Positions 44,590 to 54,871 of a stretch of DNA of 64,000 nt are shown here, piece after piece. The translations under genes were made by a program, and so were the position numbers. The stretch covers positions 82,518-146,517 of the forward strand of contig JADLFL010000001.1 in NCBI GenBank assembly GCA_020845575.1, in the 5' to 3' direction. How positions within the stretch are numbered: the first letter of the stretch is position 1; the number at the start of each line of letters is the position of its first letter. Source of the stretch: Acidobacteriota bacterium. Lineage in GTDB: Bacteria; Acidobacteriota; Vicinamibacteria; Vicinamibacterales; Vicinamibacteraceae. The notes below the pieces were generated by a model, which saw only the letters and a program-made list of their open reading frames with translations, searched no databases and was not told where the DNA came from.

Positions 44590-45599
44590 CAGCGCGGCGG
44601 CGCGTCGTGGTGCGCGGGCCGAACTGGCTCGGCGATCTCGTGATGGCGGCGCCGGCGATCCGGGCGGTACGCGAGACGTGGCCCGAGGCAGTGGTGGACG
44701 TCGCGGGGCCGTCGGCGTTCGCGCCGATCGTCCCGATGCTGGTGCCTGGCGTGGGCGCGCTGCCCCTGGAAGGACGAGCCGGCGTGCGCGCGGTGCGGCG
44801 ACACACGGACGCCGTGCGCGCGGGGAACTACGACGTCGCGCTGCTGCTGACCAACTCGTTCGCGTCGGCGCTCGTGATGGCGTGGGCGGGTGTGCCGGAG
44901 CGATGGGGCTATCGCCGCGACGGGCGGGGACGGCTGCTGACGCGCGCGATTCGCGTAAGGGATGCGCGACGCGATTCGCGGCATCACGCCGACTACTACG
45001 CCGCGCTCGTCGCCGCGCTGGGGATGCCGAGGCCTGCGTTGGAGGTTCAGGCGATGCTGCCGTCGCAGGCGCGTGAGGAGGCGATCGCGCTGTTGCGCGC
45101 CAGCGGATGGGACGGCACCGCACGCGTGCTGGCCTGTGCGCCTGGCGCGGCATACGGGACCGCGAAGCAGTGGCCGCCGCGCCACGTGGCGGCTGTCGCG
45201 TCGGCGTGGATCGCGGCGGGTGGCGCTGTCGCGCTCGTGGGCGCATCGGCAGACGTACCGGCGTCGGCGGCCGTTGTCGCGGGGGTGCCTGTGGAGCGGC
45301 GCGCGGCGGTGATCGATCTCACGGCCCGTACGTCGCTGGCGGCGCTGGCAGGCGTACTGGCCGTCGCGTCACGCGTGCTGGCCAACGATTCGGGCGCGAT
45401 GCACGTTGCCGCGGCGTTCGGTACGCCCACCGTCGCGGTGTTCGGCCCGACCCGCGAATGGGCCACCGCTCCTCTCGGTCCGCATCACATCCTCACGCAC
45501 GACGTCTGGTGCCGTCCCTGCATGCTCCGCGAGTGTCCTCTCGACCACCGCTGCATGACCCACGTCCCCCCGTCAGCGGTCGTCGACGCGCTGGGGTGA
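44586..45599 (+). CDS. waaF: Glycosyltransferase family 9, ADP-heptose:LPS heptosyltransferase II-like
   Basis: 337 residues from the GTG overlapping the previous stop. The donor-binding N-terminus RGPNWLGDLVMAAPAIRAV and the C-terminal NDSGAMHVAAAFGTPTVAVF are typical of WaaF; the final CMLRECPLDHRCM cysteine segment is also usual. It adds the second heptose to the LPS core. Last gene of the first LPS operon. Confidence 0.9.
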   Translation: MTARRRVVVRGPNWLGDLVMAAPAIRAVRETWPEAVVDVAGPSAFAPIVPMLVPGVGALPLEGRAGVRAVRRHTDAVRAGNYDVALLLTNSFASALVMAWAGVPERWGYRRDGRGRLLTRAIRVRDARRDSRHHADYYAALVAALGMPRPALEVQAMLPSQAREEAIALLRASGWDGTARVLACAPGAAYGTAKQWPPRHVAAVASAWIAAGGAVALVGASADVPASAAVVAGVPVERRAAVIDLTARTSLAALAGVLAVASRVLANDSGAMHVAAAFGTPTVAVFGPTREWATAPLGPHHILTHDVWCRPCMLRECPLDHRCMTHVPPSAVVDALG

Positions 45600-45687
45600 A
45601 GCAGGAAATGCCGAATGCCGAATGACGGGCGGCCACCCTCTCCGCTGCTGCGCAGCTACGGAGGGCAGGCAAGGGCCGCCCCGCGAT

Positions 45688-47127
45688 TCACGCAGGCGTC
45701 CGGTCCTTGCGGCCCATCACCGTGCTGAAGGCGAGGGCGGTGAGGGCGGTGATGGTGGCGCCGATGAACGCGTACCACGTCCAGGCGACTGGGGTGGCGA
45801 TCCAGATGTACACGAGGGTCGCCATGCCGACGGCCATGCCGGCGAGCATCGCGTGGGCGCTCACGCGCGAGGTGGCGAAGCCGACGAGGAATGCACCCAG
45901 CACGGGGCCGGCCGTGAGCGAGAGCACGGACAAGCCGGCGTCGAGGACCGACCGATCCATCCACTGGCACGCCAGGGCGACCGCCAGCTGCACGACGCCC
46001 CAGAACAACGTGGCGCGATACGACACGCGCATGATGGTCTGTTCGTCGGCGGTCTCGTTGACGTAGCGCAGGTAGAAGTCGTTGACGGTGGACGCGGCCA
46101 TGGCGTTGATGGACGGCGACAGCGCCGCGGCGACGATCGCCGCCACGATGAAGCCGGACACGCCGCTCGGGAGCGTGTTGATCACGAATGTCGGCAGGAT
46201 CTCGTCTGGGCGTCCGAGCGTCGGCAGCGGCACCTGCTGGTAGTAGGCGTAGAGCATCACGCCGATCGTGAGGAACAGCGCGAACTGCAGCAGCACCAGC
46301 ACGCCGCTCAGGATCAGTCCGCGGCCCGCGTCGCGCGCCGACGGCGCCGACAGCAGGCGCTGCACGAGGAACTGGTCGGTGCCGTGCGTGGCGAGCGTGA
46401 GGGCCACCCCGCCGACCACCCCGGCCCAGAAGGTGTACACGCTCGTGAAGTTCAGCGAGAAGTCGAACACGCGGAACTTGCCGGCCGCCTCTCCCGCCGC
46501 GACCACGGCGCTCCATCCGCCGTCGATGCCGTACAACAGCGCGAAGAAGATGATCAGCGCGCCGGCCAGGTACACGAACATCTGGACCACGTCGGTCCAG
46601 ATGACCGCGGCCGACCCGCCGTAGACGGTGTAGACGATCATCGCCGTTCCGAGCAGCACGACGGTCCACGGGACAGGGATGCCGGTCACCACCGCGATGA
46701 CGAGTGCCGTCGTGAAGAGCCTGATACCGTCGGCCAGCGATCGCGTCAGCAGGAAGATCGCCGCACCCGCCGCGCGCACCGACGATCCGAAGCGCGATTC
46801 CAGCAACTGGTACGACGTCATCAACTCGCCGCGGAAGTACGCCGGCAGGAACCACACGCTCACCAGGACGCGCCCGATGACGTATCCGAGCGGTAACTGG
46901 AGGAACGCCATGTTGCCGGTGAACGCGGCCGCGGGCACGCCGATGAACGTGACGGTGCTGGTCTCGGTGGCGACCACCGTGAAGCAGATGGCCCACCACG
47001 GCACCGAATGGCCGCTGAGGAAGTAGTCCTTGCTCGATCGCTGGAACCGAGCGAAGTACGTGCCGAAGGCCGTCAACGCCAGCACGTAGCCGGCGATCAC
47101 CGCGTAGTCGAGCCAGTTGAGTACCAT
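45688..47127 (-). CDS. Sodium:solute symporter (SSS family)
   Basis: 479 residues with about 13 membrane helices. SSS signatures: LSGHSVPWWAICFTVVATET, STVTFIGVPAAAF, VWFLPAYFR, and the sodium-site region ALSPSINAMAASTVNDFYLR. Probably imports a sugar, amino acid or carboxylate with sodium. It is the only minus-strand gene between two plus-strand LPS operons, so it has probably been inserted there. Substrate not predictable. Confidence 0.88.
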   Translation of the reverse strand: MVLNWLDYAVIAGYVLALTAFGTYFARFQRSSKDYFLSGHSVPWWAICFTVVATETSTVTFIGVPAAAFTGNMAFLQLPLGYVIGRVLVSVWFLPAYFRGELMTSYQLLESRFGSSVRAAGAAIFLLTRSLADGIRLFTTALVIAVVTGIPVPWTVVLLGTAMIVYTVYGGSAAVIWTDVVQMFVYLAGALIIFFALLYGIDGGWSAVVAAGEAAGKFRVFDFSLNFTSVYTFWAGVVGGVALTLATHGTDQFLVQRLLSAPSARDAGRGLILSGVLVLLQFALFLTIGVMLYAYYQQVPLPTLGRPDEILPTFVINTLPSGVSGFIVAAIVAAALSPSINAMAASTVNDFYLRYVNETADEQTIMRVSYRATLFWGVVQLAVALACQWMDRSVLDAGLSVLSLTAGPVLGAFLVGFATSRVSAHAMLAGMAVGMATLVYIWIATPVAWTWYAFIGATITALTALAFSTVMGRKDRTPA

Positions 47128-47182
47128 GCGCGTGGCGCCAGCCTATCACCGCGGGGATTCCCGGCCGTCGCGGAATTTCCGC

Positions 47183-47188
47183 TACTAT
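47183..47188 (+). promoter_or_regulatory. TACTAT -10 box of the gmhB operon
   Basis: TACTAT stands six bases before the GTG of gmhB, separated by a run of C. The expected transcription start is at the start codon. Confidence 0.45.
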
Positions 47189-47194
47189 CCCCCC

Positions 47195-47773
47195 GTGACT
47201 GCCCTCGCGCCAGCGGTCTTCCTCGACCGCGACGGCACCCTCATCGAAGACGCGGGATACCTCGACTCGCTCGATCGCCTGACGTTGTTGCCCTCCACCG
47301 TCGACGCCTTGCGTGTCCTGGCACGCGGCGGCCATCGCCTCGTCGTGATCACCAACCAGAGCGGTATCGCACAGGGATTGTTCGACGAGGCATTCGTCAC
47401 GCGGACGCACGACGCCCTGCAGGCGCGACTGACTGCCGCAGGCGCGCGCATCGACGGTTGGTACTACTGCCCGCACCATCCTCGGGGACAGGTGCCGGCG
47501 CTCACGACGACGTGCGACTGCCGCAAGCCGGCGCCGGGTCTCGTCAGGCAGGCCGCCAGTGATCTGGGACTCGATCTGTCGAAGTCCTGGATGATTGGCG
47601 ACCGCTGGGGCGACGTCACACTCGCGCCCAACGCCGGCCTGCGCGGCGGCATTCTCGTGCGCACGGGCCAGGGGCGTGTCGCCGAGCAGCATCCCGTCGA
47701 CGGGACACAGGCCGCTTACGTGGCAGACGACGTGATGGACGCCGCAGCGTGGATCCTGCGGCAGGGAGCGTGA
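47195..47773 (+). CDS. gmhB: D-glycero-D-manno-heptose 1,7-bisphosphate 7-phosphatase
   Basis: 192 residues. The HAD nucleophile motif is VFLDRDGTLIEDAGYLD, motif II VITNQSGIAQGLF. Zinc-binding cysteines and histidine of GmhB are present in YYCPHHPRG and CDCRKPAPGL; motif III/IV is WMIGDRWGDVTLAPNAG. It removes the C7 phosphate in the ADP-heptose pathway. GTG start supported by the -10 box; it overlaps hldE1 by GTGA. Confidence 0.92.
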   Translation: MTALAPAVFLDRDGTLIEDAGYLDSLDRLTLLPSTVDALRVLARGGHRLVVITNQSGIAQGLFDEAFVTRTHDALQARLTAAGARIDGWYYCPHHPRGQVPALTTTCDCRKPAPGLVRQAASDLGLDLSKSWMIGDRWGDVTLAPNAGLRGGILVRTGQGRVAEQHPVDGTQAAYVADDVMDAAAWILRQGA

Positions 47774-48783
47774 CGGTGCGGCAGCGATTGCTCGACGTGG
47801 TCGACGCCCTCGCCGGCCGCCGCACGGTGGTCATCGGCGACATCGCGGCCGACGAGTTCCTCTACGGACGCGTGGCGCGGGTCTCGCGCGAGGCGCCCGT
47901 CCTCATCCTCGAGTACGACACGACGGTGATCGTGCCCGGCGGCGCGGGCAACGCCGCCGCCAACGTCGCCGCGCTCGACGGGCGTACCGCGCTCTTCGGC
48001 TGCGTGGGACGCGACGATCAGGGAAGCCGCCTGCTCGACGCGCTCTCGTCGGCTGGTGTCGACGCGCGCGGCGTGGCGCGATTGCCCGGGGTGGCCACCA
48101 CCACGAAGACCCGCGTGCTCGCCGGCGGTATCCACTCGGCCAAGCAGCAGGTGGTGCGAATCGATCGCCGCGGACAGGCGCCCGTATCGCGCGCCATTCA
48201 CGAGGCATGGGGACGTCGGCTCGATGCGGCGTTGCGCACGTGCGACGCGGTGCTGATCTCCGACTACGGCGGCGGCGCGGTGACGCCCGCGCTCGTGCGG
48301 CACGTGAAGCAGACGCTGCGCGCACGGACACGCGTACGCATACCCGTCCTGATCGACTCCCGGTACGCGCTTGGCCGCTACGCCGGACTCACCGCGTCGA
48401 CGCCGAATGAGTCCGAAGTCGAGGCGCTGCTCGGCGTGCGGATCGGCGACGACAGGCGCGCGCTCGAACGCGCGGGCCGCACGCTGCTCGATCGCACGCG
48501 GATGGAAGCCGTCCTCATCACGCGCGGCAGCCGCGGCATGGCGTTGTTCGAACCCGATCGACAGACCGTGCACATCCCGATCGTCGGCTCCGACGAGATC
48601 GCCGACGTCACCGGCGCCGGCGACACGGTGATCGCCACTGTCACGCAGGCGCTCGCGTCCGGCGCCTCCATGGAGGAAGCGGCGCACCTGGCCAACCATG
48701 CGGGCGGACTGGTGGTGATGAAGCGCGGCACGGCCACGCTGTCGCGCGGGGAACTGCGTGCCGCCATCGAGGGTGAACGGTGA
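47770..48783 (+). CDS. D-glycero-beta-D-manno-heptose-7-phosphate kinase (HldE domain I as a separate protein)
   Basis: 337 residues, PfkB ribokinase fold. Segments [54 protein letters not shown] and [16 protein letters not shown] (anion hole and catalytic Asp) match the kinase half of HldE/RfaE. It makes heptose 1,7-bisphosphate, the substrate of the GmhB enzyme upstream. Starts with GTG overlapping gmhB; the adenylyltransferase half is the next gene. Confidence 0.92.
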   Translation: MTVRQRLLDVVDALAGRRTVVIGDIAADEFLYGRVARVSREAPVLILEYDTTVIVPGGAGNAAANVAALDGRTALFGCVGRDDQGSRLLDALSSAGVDARGVARLPGVATTTKTRVLAGGIHSAKQQVVRIDRRGQAPVSRAIHEAWGRRLDAALRTCDAVLISDYGGGAVTPALVRHVKQTLRARTRVRIPVLIDSRYALGRYAGLTASTPNESEVEALLGVRIGDDRRALERAGRTLLDRTRMEAVLITRGSRGMALFEPDRQTVHIPIVGSDEIADVTGAGDTVIATVTQALASGASMEEAAHLANHAGGLVVMKRGTATLSRGELRAAIEGER

Positions 48784-49238
48784 TCGTCGGGCGCGACGCC
48801 CTGATGGCCCGCATCGCCGCGCATCGCGCGCAGGGGCAGTCGATCGCGCTCGCCAACGGCGTGTTCGATCTGCTGCACGTGGGGCATCTCCGCTACCTCC
48901 AGGGCGCCGCTGCCGAAGGTGACGTGCTCGTGGTGGCGGTGAACGACGATGAGGCGGTGCGGCAGTTGAAGGGACCCGATCGCCCGATAGTGGGAGAAGG
49001 AGAGCGGGCCGAACTGGTTGACGCGCTGCGCGGCGTGGACTACGTCGTGCTGTTCGGCGATCTCACGGTCGGGCCGATTCTCGAAGCGCTGCGCCCCGAC
49101 GTTCACTGCAAGGGCACCGACTACACGGTCGACACGGTTCCCGAACGCGCCATCGTCCAGGCCTACGGAGGGCGGACGGCGATCGTCGGCGATCCGAAGG
49201 ACCACTCCACGCGTGACATCGTGGCGCGGCTGCGGTGA
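48780..49238 (+). CDS. D-glycero-beta-D-manno-heptose 1-phosphate adenylyltransferase (HldE domain II)
   Basis: 152 residues. Nucleotidyltransferase motif [19 protein letters not shown] with the HxGH signature, then [30 protein letters not shown] and [14 protein letters not shown]. It activates heptose 1-phosphate to ADP-heptose. In many Gram-negatives it is fused to the kinase; here it is separate but coupled by GTGA. Confidence 0.92.
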   Translation: MIVGRDALMARIAAHRAQGQSIALANGVFDLLHVGHLRYLQGAAAEGDVLVVAVNDDEAVRQLKGPDRPIVGEGERAELVDALRGVDYVVLFGDLTVGPILEALRPDVHCKGTDYTVDTVPERAIVQAYGGRTAIVGDPKDHSTRDIVARLR

Positions 49239-50248
49239 GGCGAGGCATGCCGCCCGCCGATTCCGTCCTCATCGTGCGTCTCGGTGCGCTCGGCGACGTG
49301 ATTCACGCCATCCCCGTCGTGGCCGCGATCCGCGCCGCGTTTCCCGCGGCGCGGATTGGCTGGCTCGTACACCAGCGCTTCGTACCGCTGCTCGAGTGCG
49401 TGGAGGGGCTCGACCGCATCCACGCGATGGAACGTCGATCGAGCGCGCGCGTCATCGGCGAGGTGCGCCGGGCGCGATACGCCGTATGTCTCGATCTGCA
49501 GGGGCTCCTCAAGTCGGCGGCGCTCGCGCGGGTGAGCGGCGCGCGCCGCGTGATCGGATTCTCGCGCACCCTGCTGCGCGAGCCCGCGGCGGTCCTCGCC
49601 TACACGGAAACCGGTGGCGACGGGAGCGGGCACGTGATCGACAAGAACCTGTCGGTGCTCGGCCTGCTGGGCGTCGACACGCGGACGCGGGCTTTCCCGC
49701 TGCGCGTGCCCGACACGCCTGTCGTGCCGTGTACGCGCGAGATCCTCGGCGTGGGGGCGTCGGAGCCGTTCGCGCTTCTCAATCCCGGCGCGGCCTGGCC
49801 GAACAAGCGGTGGCCTGCCGAACGATTCGGCGCGACGGCGCGACTGCTCCGCGATCGACTCGGCCTGCGCAGCGCGGTGTTGTGGGGACCCGACGAGGCG
49901 ACGCTCGCGGCGCAGGTGGCGCGGGCGTCCGATGCGGCGGCGCGCATGGCGCCGCAGACGACGATGGTGGAGATGCTGGCGTTGGCGCGCGCGTCGCGCG
50001 TGGTGGTGTCTGGGGACACGGGGCCCCTGCACCTGGCGGCGGCCGTGGGGACGCCCGTCGTGGGGGTGTACGGCCCGACGCCTCCGGGACGCAATGGTCC
50101 GTGGAATCCGCGCGACGAGGTCGTGTCCGCGCACGACGCGTGTCGTTGCGCGTTCAAGCGACAGTGCACATCCGACGCGTGGTGCCTCGACGGCGTGTCG
50201 GCCGAGGTCGTGGCCGACGCCGTGGTGCGTCGTGTGGAGGCGGCGTGA
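49235..50248 (+). CDS. waaC: Glycosyltransferase family 9, ADP-heptose:LPS heptosyltransferase I-like
   Basis: 337 residues from a GTG overlapping the previous stop; an ATG four codons later is possible. [20 protein letters not shown] and [20 protein letters not shown] are the N- and C-terminal signatures; [20 protein letters not shown] lies between. It adds the first heptose to Kdo. The product of the two preceding genes is its donor. Confidence 0.9.
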   Translation: MRRGMPPADSVLIVRLGALGDVIHAIPVVAAIRAAFPAARIGWLVHQRFVPLLECVEGLDRIHAMERRSSARVIGEVRRARYAVCLDLQGLLKSAALARVSGARRVIGFSRTLLREPAAVLAYTETGGDGSGHVIDKNLSVLGLLGVDTRTRAFPLRVPDTPVVPCTREILGVGASEPFALLNPGAAWPNKRWPAERFGATARLLRDRLGLRSAVLWGPDEATLAAQVARASDAAARMAPQTTMVEMLALARASRVVVSGDTGPLHLAAAVGTPVVGVYGPTPPGRNGPWNPRDEVVSAHDACRCAFKRQCTSDAWCLDGVSAEVVADAVVRRVEAA

Positions 50249-50784
50249 CCGCCGCGTCGCCGGCGCCATCGTCTCCGCGTGCCGGTCTTGCGCGGTGGCG
50301 CGTGCCCCTCGGCTTCGCGTTCGCGGGACTCGTGCTGTGGCTGGCGCGTCCCACGCCGCGGAGCCTCCAGGTGGGCCTGTCGATCGCGCTGGTCGGGCAG
50401 ATGATGCGGATCTGGGCCGCCGGCCATCTGGAGAAGAGTCGCGAGGTCACCTCGTCGGGCCCGTACCGCTTCACGCGGCACCCGCTCTACCTCGGCTCGA
50501 CGCTGATGGGGATCGGCCTTGCGGTGGCGGCGCGCCACTGGCTGGTGGCGGTGGTGATTCCGGGCTATCTGGGGGCGACGTTGTGGCTGGCGATTCGCAC
50601 CGAGGAGGCGTACCTGCGGGCGACGTTCGGCGATGCGTACGACAGGTACGCCGGCGGTGCGTTGCCGGCGGTGGCTCGCCGCTTCAGCGTCGAGCGCGCG
50701 TGGCGCAACAAGGAGTACCGCGCACCGATCGGGCTTCTGCTGATGAGTTTGTATCTGCTCTGGCGTGCGGGTCTGCTCGGCTGA
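50245..50784 (+). CDS. Isoprenylcysteine carboxyl methyltransferase-like membrane protein
   Basis: 179 residues from a GTG overlapping waaC. Four to five membrane helices. The SAM-binding signature of the ICMT/PEMT group is SGPYRFTRHPLYLGSTLMGIG, followed by RTEEAYLRATFGDAYDRYAG. Bacterial members methylate lipid-linked or small hydrophobic substrates; the true substrate here is unknown. Its placement at the end of the heptose operon hints at an envelope role. Confidence 0.82.
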   Translation: MTAASPAPSSPRAGLARWRVPLGFAFAGLVLWLARPTPRSLQVGLSIALVGQMMRIWAAGHLEKSREVTSSGPYRFTRHPLYLGSTLMGIGLAVAARHWLVAVVIPGYLGATLWLAIRTEEAYLRATFGDAYDRYAGGALPAVARRFSVERAWRNKEYRAPIGLLLMSLYLLWRAGLLG

Positions 50785-50942
50785 CCACCTTCCGCCAACT
50801 TCCGCCAACCCTTTTCTCGTCTTGACATCAGGCTGAACCCGGTCGCATCCTGTTCGGCATTTCTGTCGTCCATTCGGCCCCAGGCTGTGCCTTCGTGCGC
50901 AACCGGGGGTTTGCTGTTTTGGCAGTGGTAGGGAGGTGGACT

Positions 50943-53900
50943 GTGAACGTTTCTTGGCTCAGGCTCGTGTCGAGTCTGTTGTGGGCCGTGCTGTTGTTGG
51001 GTGCACCGTCGGCGAGTGTGGCGCAGACGGGCACCGCGTCGCTGGCGGGGACTGTCACCGACGACCAGAAGAGCGCCGTTCCCGGCGTGCTCGTGACGCT
51101 CACGAGCGGTGCGACGGGGTTGACGCGTGAGGCCGTCAGCGGTGCGAACGGGACCTATCAGTTCCTCGCGGTTCCACCGGGGACATACACGCTGAAGGCG
51201 GAGCTCAGCGGCTTCAAGAGCAGCGTCATCGAGGGCATTCAGCTCAACACCGACTCGTCGCAGCGCGTGGACGTGTCGCTGGCCGTGGGCGGTCTCGAAG
51301 AGACGGTGCAGGTGCTGGCCGAAGCGCCGGCGATCAACACGACGGACGCGAGTCTCGGCAACGTCATCAAGGAAGCGCAGATCCGCGGGCTGCCGCTCGA
51401 AGCGCGCAATCCCGTCGGCCTGCTCTCCCTCCAGACGGGCGTGGTCTACATCCCGCGCAACAACCCCGAGACCACCGTCGATCCCCGGTATGGGTCGGTG
51501 AGCGGCGCGAGGGCCGACCAGAGCAACGTCACGCTCGACGGCATCGACGTCAACGACGGGCAGAACCAGAGCGCGTTCACGTCGGTACTGCGGCTCACGC
51601 TCGACTCCGTCCAGGAGTTCCGCGTGACCACGAGCTCGTACGGCGCCGAGGGCGGGCGCTCGTCGGGACCGCAGGTGTCGCTCGTGACCAAGAGCGGCAC
51701 GAACGATCTGCGTGGGGCGGCGTACTACGCCAGCCGCGACACGAAGTTCTCGTCGAACGAGTACTTCAACAAGCTGTCGCAGTTGAAGGCGGGTCAGACG
51801 AGCACGCCGCCGCTGCTCGACAAGAACATCTACGGCGGGTCGCTGGGCGGTCCGCTCGTGAAGGACCGGCTCTTCTACTTCGCCAACTTCGAGGCGCTGC
51901 GCGAGAAGCGCGAGTCGGTCGTCGAGCGTGCGGTCCCGTCTGCGGCGATGCGTGACGGCGTGCTGACGTACACGTGCGCCGCGGGGGCGTCCTGCCCGGG
52001 CGGTACCGTGCAGGGCTTCACCAGTTCGCACACGATTCCGGCGGGTCGCTACGGGATGGGGCCGGCCGACTTCCGCCGCGTGGATCCGGCGGGCATCGGC
52101 GCGAGCACGGTGGCGTCGCAGTACTGGCGGCAGTACCCGTTGCCGAACTACGACGGTCGTGACGGCGCCAACATCATGGGCTACCGCTTCACGTCGCCCA
52201 TCGAGAACGAGTTCAACACGCTCATCGCGCGCGGCGACTATCGCATCAGCAACGGGCAGTCGCTCTTCACGCGCGTCAACAAGCAGTCGGACGCGATCGT
52301 CGGCACGCAGCAGTTCCCGGGGCTCGCCCCCAACACGACGCGCGAAGTGAAGAACTGGGGCTTTGCCACGGGACACGACTGGGTGCTGCGCTCGAACCTG
52401 ATCAACACGCTGCGCGTCGGCTACACGAAGATCGACGATGCGACCATCGGTTTGCAGACGCGGAGCGCGACACAGTTCCGCTTCATGGACAACTACGAGG
52501 CGCTGTCGTCCAGCAGCGGCCGCAACCTGGGGACCTGGAACATCACCAACGACCTGTCCTGGATCAAGGGCGCGCACACGCTCAAGTTCGGGACCAACCT
52601 GCGGTACGTCCGCAACGACACCTACAGCAACGCCAGTTCGTTCTTCAGCGGCGTGGCCAACGGGTCGTGGGTGGCCGGCGTGGGGCGGCGCTACATGCCC
52701 GGCGGTGCGTGCCCGGCGCCTGCCGACTGCTCGGGGCTGCCGGCCGTGGCGTCGACGGCGCAGGCCACATATGCCGACACGTTCATCAACATGCTCGGTG
52801 CGATCACGCAGACGACGGCGCGCTACAACTACACGATCGACGGCGGTGTGATTCCCGAAGGGCAGGCCCTGCCGCGGCTGTACGTGGCCAACGAGTACGA
52901 CGTGTACGTGCAGGATCAGTGGCGCGTGAGCGACAGTTTCACGCTGAATCTCGGTCTGCGCTACAGCCTCTTCCCGCCCGTCTATGAGGGGCGCGGCCAG
53001 CAGGTGGTGCCGAGTGTCAACCTGGGCGAGTGGTTCGAACTGCGCCGGGCCAACATGCAGCGCGGCATTCCGGCAAGCGCCGATCCGTCCATTTCCTTCA
53101 TCCCCGGTGGTCAGGCCAACGACGGGCCCGACTGGTACCGGTACGACAAGAACAACTTCGCACCGCGTGCGAGCTTCGCGTGGTCGATCAACCCGAAGAC
53201 GTCGATCCGTGGCGGGTACTTCCTGGTGTACGACCGCATCGGGTCCGGCATCGCGACGCAGTTCAACTCCGCCGGCTCGTTCGGTCTGGCCACCGTGCTG
53301 AGCAGCATCGTCAACGCGAACAACGAGCCGAGCACGGCGATTCGCTTCACCGACGTGAACACCATCCCGGCGACGTATCCGGCCGCACCGCCGGCGACGT
53401 TCCCGGCCACCCCCGGCCTGCGCACGGGCACCATCACCTCGTCGATCGACCAGAACCTGCGGACACCGTACTCGCATGCGTACAACCTGACGTTCAGCCG
53501 CGATCTCGGCCGCAATTACTCGGTCGATCTGGCGTACGTGGGCCGGCAGGGGCGCAACCTGATGATTCGGCGGGACGCGGCGATGCCGGCCAATTTCGTC
53601 GATCCGCAGTCGGGCGTCGACTACTACTCGGCGGCCACGGAACTCATCACGCAGGCACGTCTGGTGGGTGCGACCAACGTGGCGCCCATCCCGTACTGGG
53701 AGAACATGTTCCCGGGGGCAGCCGGCGGCGGCCTGACGGCCACGCAGGTGATGGCCGAGGAGTTCATGGCCAACGAGCCAGACTGGATCACGGCGTTCTG
53801 GGCGGCCGATCAGTACTGCTTCCCCGCGTGCCCGTCGACCGGCCGATTCTCGTTCTTCAACCAGCAGTACGACTCGCTGGCCGTGCAGAGCTCGCTTGCG

Positions 53901-54710
53901 CGCTCGGGCTACAACTCGCTGCAGGTCGCGTTGCGCCGCCGCTTCGCCGACGGCTACCAGTTCGACGTCAACTACACGTACGCGGTGGCCAAGGACCATG
54001 GGTCGTCTGTCGAGCGCGGCAGTTCGTTCGGCAACTTCTCGGCCGGCGGCTATTCGGGCTTCCTCATCAACTCCTGGGAACCCGACCAGCAGTATTCGTT
54101 CGCGGATTTCGACGTCAGGCACCAGATCAACATGAACGGCCTGTTCGAGCTGCCGTTCGGCCAGGGGAAGAAGTGGGGCAGCAACGTCAATGGCGTCACC
54201 AACGCGCTGATCGGCGACTGGTCGCTGGCAGGTATCTTCCGCTGGACGAGCGGCTTCCCGTTCAGCGTCTACAACTGCCGGTCGTGCTGGAGCACCAACT
54301 GGAACCTGCAGGGCAACGCGATGCTCGTCGATCCGAACCGACTGCCGGAGCAGAAGACGACGCGCAACGCCGTGGGCGGACAGCCGAGTCCCTGGGCCAA
54401 CGCGACTGACGCGATCACGTACTTCGAGCGCGCCACGCCCGGGCAGTCCGGAACGCGCAACCTGTTCCGCGGCGACGGGTACTTCGGCATCGACGTGAGC
54501 CTCGGCAAGGCGATCCGCATGCCCTTCGGTCATCGCCTGCAGTTCCGGTGGGACGTGTTCAATCTCACCAACACGGTCCGCTTCGACACGGCCACGCTCG
54601 ACATGTTCCCGGACATCGCCGCGTCGTTCGGCCGCTACAACGGCACGCTGGCCGGCTGCGACGGCGCCGCCAACCGCTGCATGCAGCTCAATCTGCGGTA
54701 CGAGTTCTGA
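50943..54710 (+). CDS. Oar-like TonB-dependent receptor with carboxypeptidase-regulatory N-domain
   Basis: 1255 residues. The GTG was chosen because GGGAGG stands six bases ahead and a signal peptide follows (LRLVSSLLWAVLLLGAPSASVAQ). Residues about 27-110 are a CarboxypepD_reg domain (ASLAGTVTDDQKSAVPGVLV, PPGTYTLKAELSGFKS). The plug domain follows (about 115-240; TVQVLAEAPAINTTDASLGN), then a long beta-barrel ending in LNLRYEF with the terminal Phe used in outer-membrane insertion. Acidobacteria carry many of these; the ligand is unknown, often oligosaccharides or peptides. TTGACA at 50822 may belong to its promoter. Confidence 0.92.
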   Translation: MNVSWLRLVSSLLWAVLLLGAPSASVAQTGTASLAGTVTDDQKSAVPGVLVTLTSGATGLTREAVSGANGTYQFLAVPPGTYTLKAELSGFKSSVIEGIQLNTDSSQRVDVSLAVGGLEETVQVLAEAPAINTTDASLGNVIKEAQIRGLPLEARNPVGLLSLQTGVVYIPRNNPETTVDPRYGSVSGARADQSNVTLDGIDVNDGQNQSAFTSVLRLTLDSVQEFRVTTSSYGAEGGRSSGPQVSLVTKSGTNDLRGAAYYASRDTKFSSNEYFNKLSQLKAGQTSTPPLLDKNIYGGSLGGPLVKDRLFYFANFEALREKRESVVERAVPSAAMRDGVLTYTCAAGASCPGGTVQGFTSSHTIPAGRYGMGPADFRRVDPAGIGASTVASQYWRQYPLPNYDGRDGANIMGYRFTSPIENEFNTLIARGDYRISNGQSLFTRVNKQSDAIVGTQQFPGLAPNTTREVKNWGFATGHDWVLRSNLINTLRVGYTKIDDATIGLQTRSATQFRFMDNYEALSSSSGRNLGTWNITNDLSWIKGAHTLKFGTNLRYVRNDTYSNASSFFSGVANGSWVAGVGRRYMPGGACPAPADCSGLPAVASTAQATYADTFINMLGAITQTTARYNYTIDGGVIPEGQALPRLYVANEYDVYVQDQWRVSDSFTLNLGLRYSLFPPVYEGRGQQVVPSVNLGEWFELRRANMQRGIPASADPSISFIPGGQANDGPDWYRYDKNNFAPRASFAWSINPKTSIRGGYFLVYDRIGSGIATQFNSAGSFGLATVLSSIVNANNEPSTAIRFTDVNTIPATYPAAPPATFPATPGLRTGTITSSIDQNLRTPYSHAYNLTFSRDLGRNYSVDLAYVGRQGRNLMIRRDAAMPANFVDPQSGVDYYSAATELITQARLVGATNVAPIPYWENMFPGAAGGGLTATQVMAEEFMANEPDWITAFWAADQYCFPACPSTGRFSFFNQQYDSLAVQSSLARSGYNSLQVALRRRFADGYQFDVNYTYAVAKDHGSSVERGSSFGNFSAGGYSGFLINSWEPDQQYSFADFDVRHQINMNGLFELPFGQGKKWGSNVNGVTNALIGDWSLAGIFRWTSGFPFSVYNCRSCWSTNWNLQGNAMLVDPNRLPEQKTTRNAVGGQPSPWANATDAITYFERATPGQSGTRNLFRGDGYFGIDVSLGKAIRMPFGHRLQFRWDVFNLTNTVRFDTATLDMFPDIAASFGRYNGTLAGCDGAANRCMQLNLRYEF

Positions 54711-54718
54711 TCGCGGAA

Positions 54719-54750
54719 GGGTAGGGGCGACGCATGCGTGGCCCCTACCC
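54719..54750. terminator. Hairpin behind the TonB-dependent receptor gene
   Basis: A perfect 10-bp stem GGGTAGGGGC/GCCCCTACCC with a 12-base loop starts nine bases after the stop. No T run follows; it borders directly on the -35 box of the tRNA promoter. Confidence 0.55.
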
Positions 54751-54751
54751 G

Positions 54752-54780
54752 TTGCCGGCGTCCGATGCGCCGTGTATACT
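54752..54780 (+). promoter_or_regulatory. Promoter of the tRNA-Val/tRNA-Asp genes
   Basis: TTGCCG-N17-TATACT ends about 92 bases before tRNA-Val. Spacing and -10 box are near consensus. The two tRNA genes downstream are probably made as one transcript. Confidence 0.55.
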
Positions 54781-54871
54781 CCACAGGTTGTCGCGGGTCG
54801 TCGACGCGACGCCACGCGCCGGGGGCGTCGAGCTCTCGACGAGCGCCGGCGTGGCACACGGTCGGTCGAGG

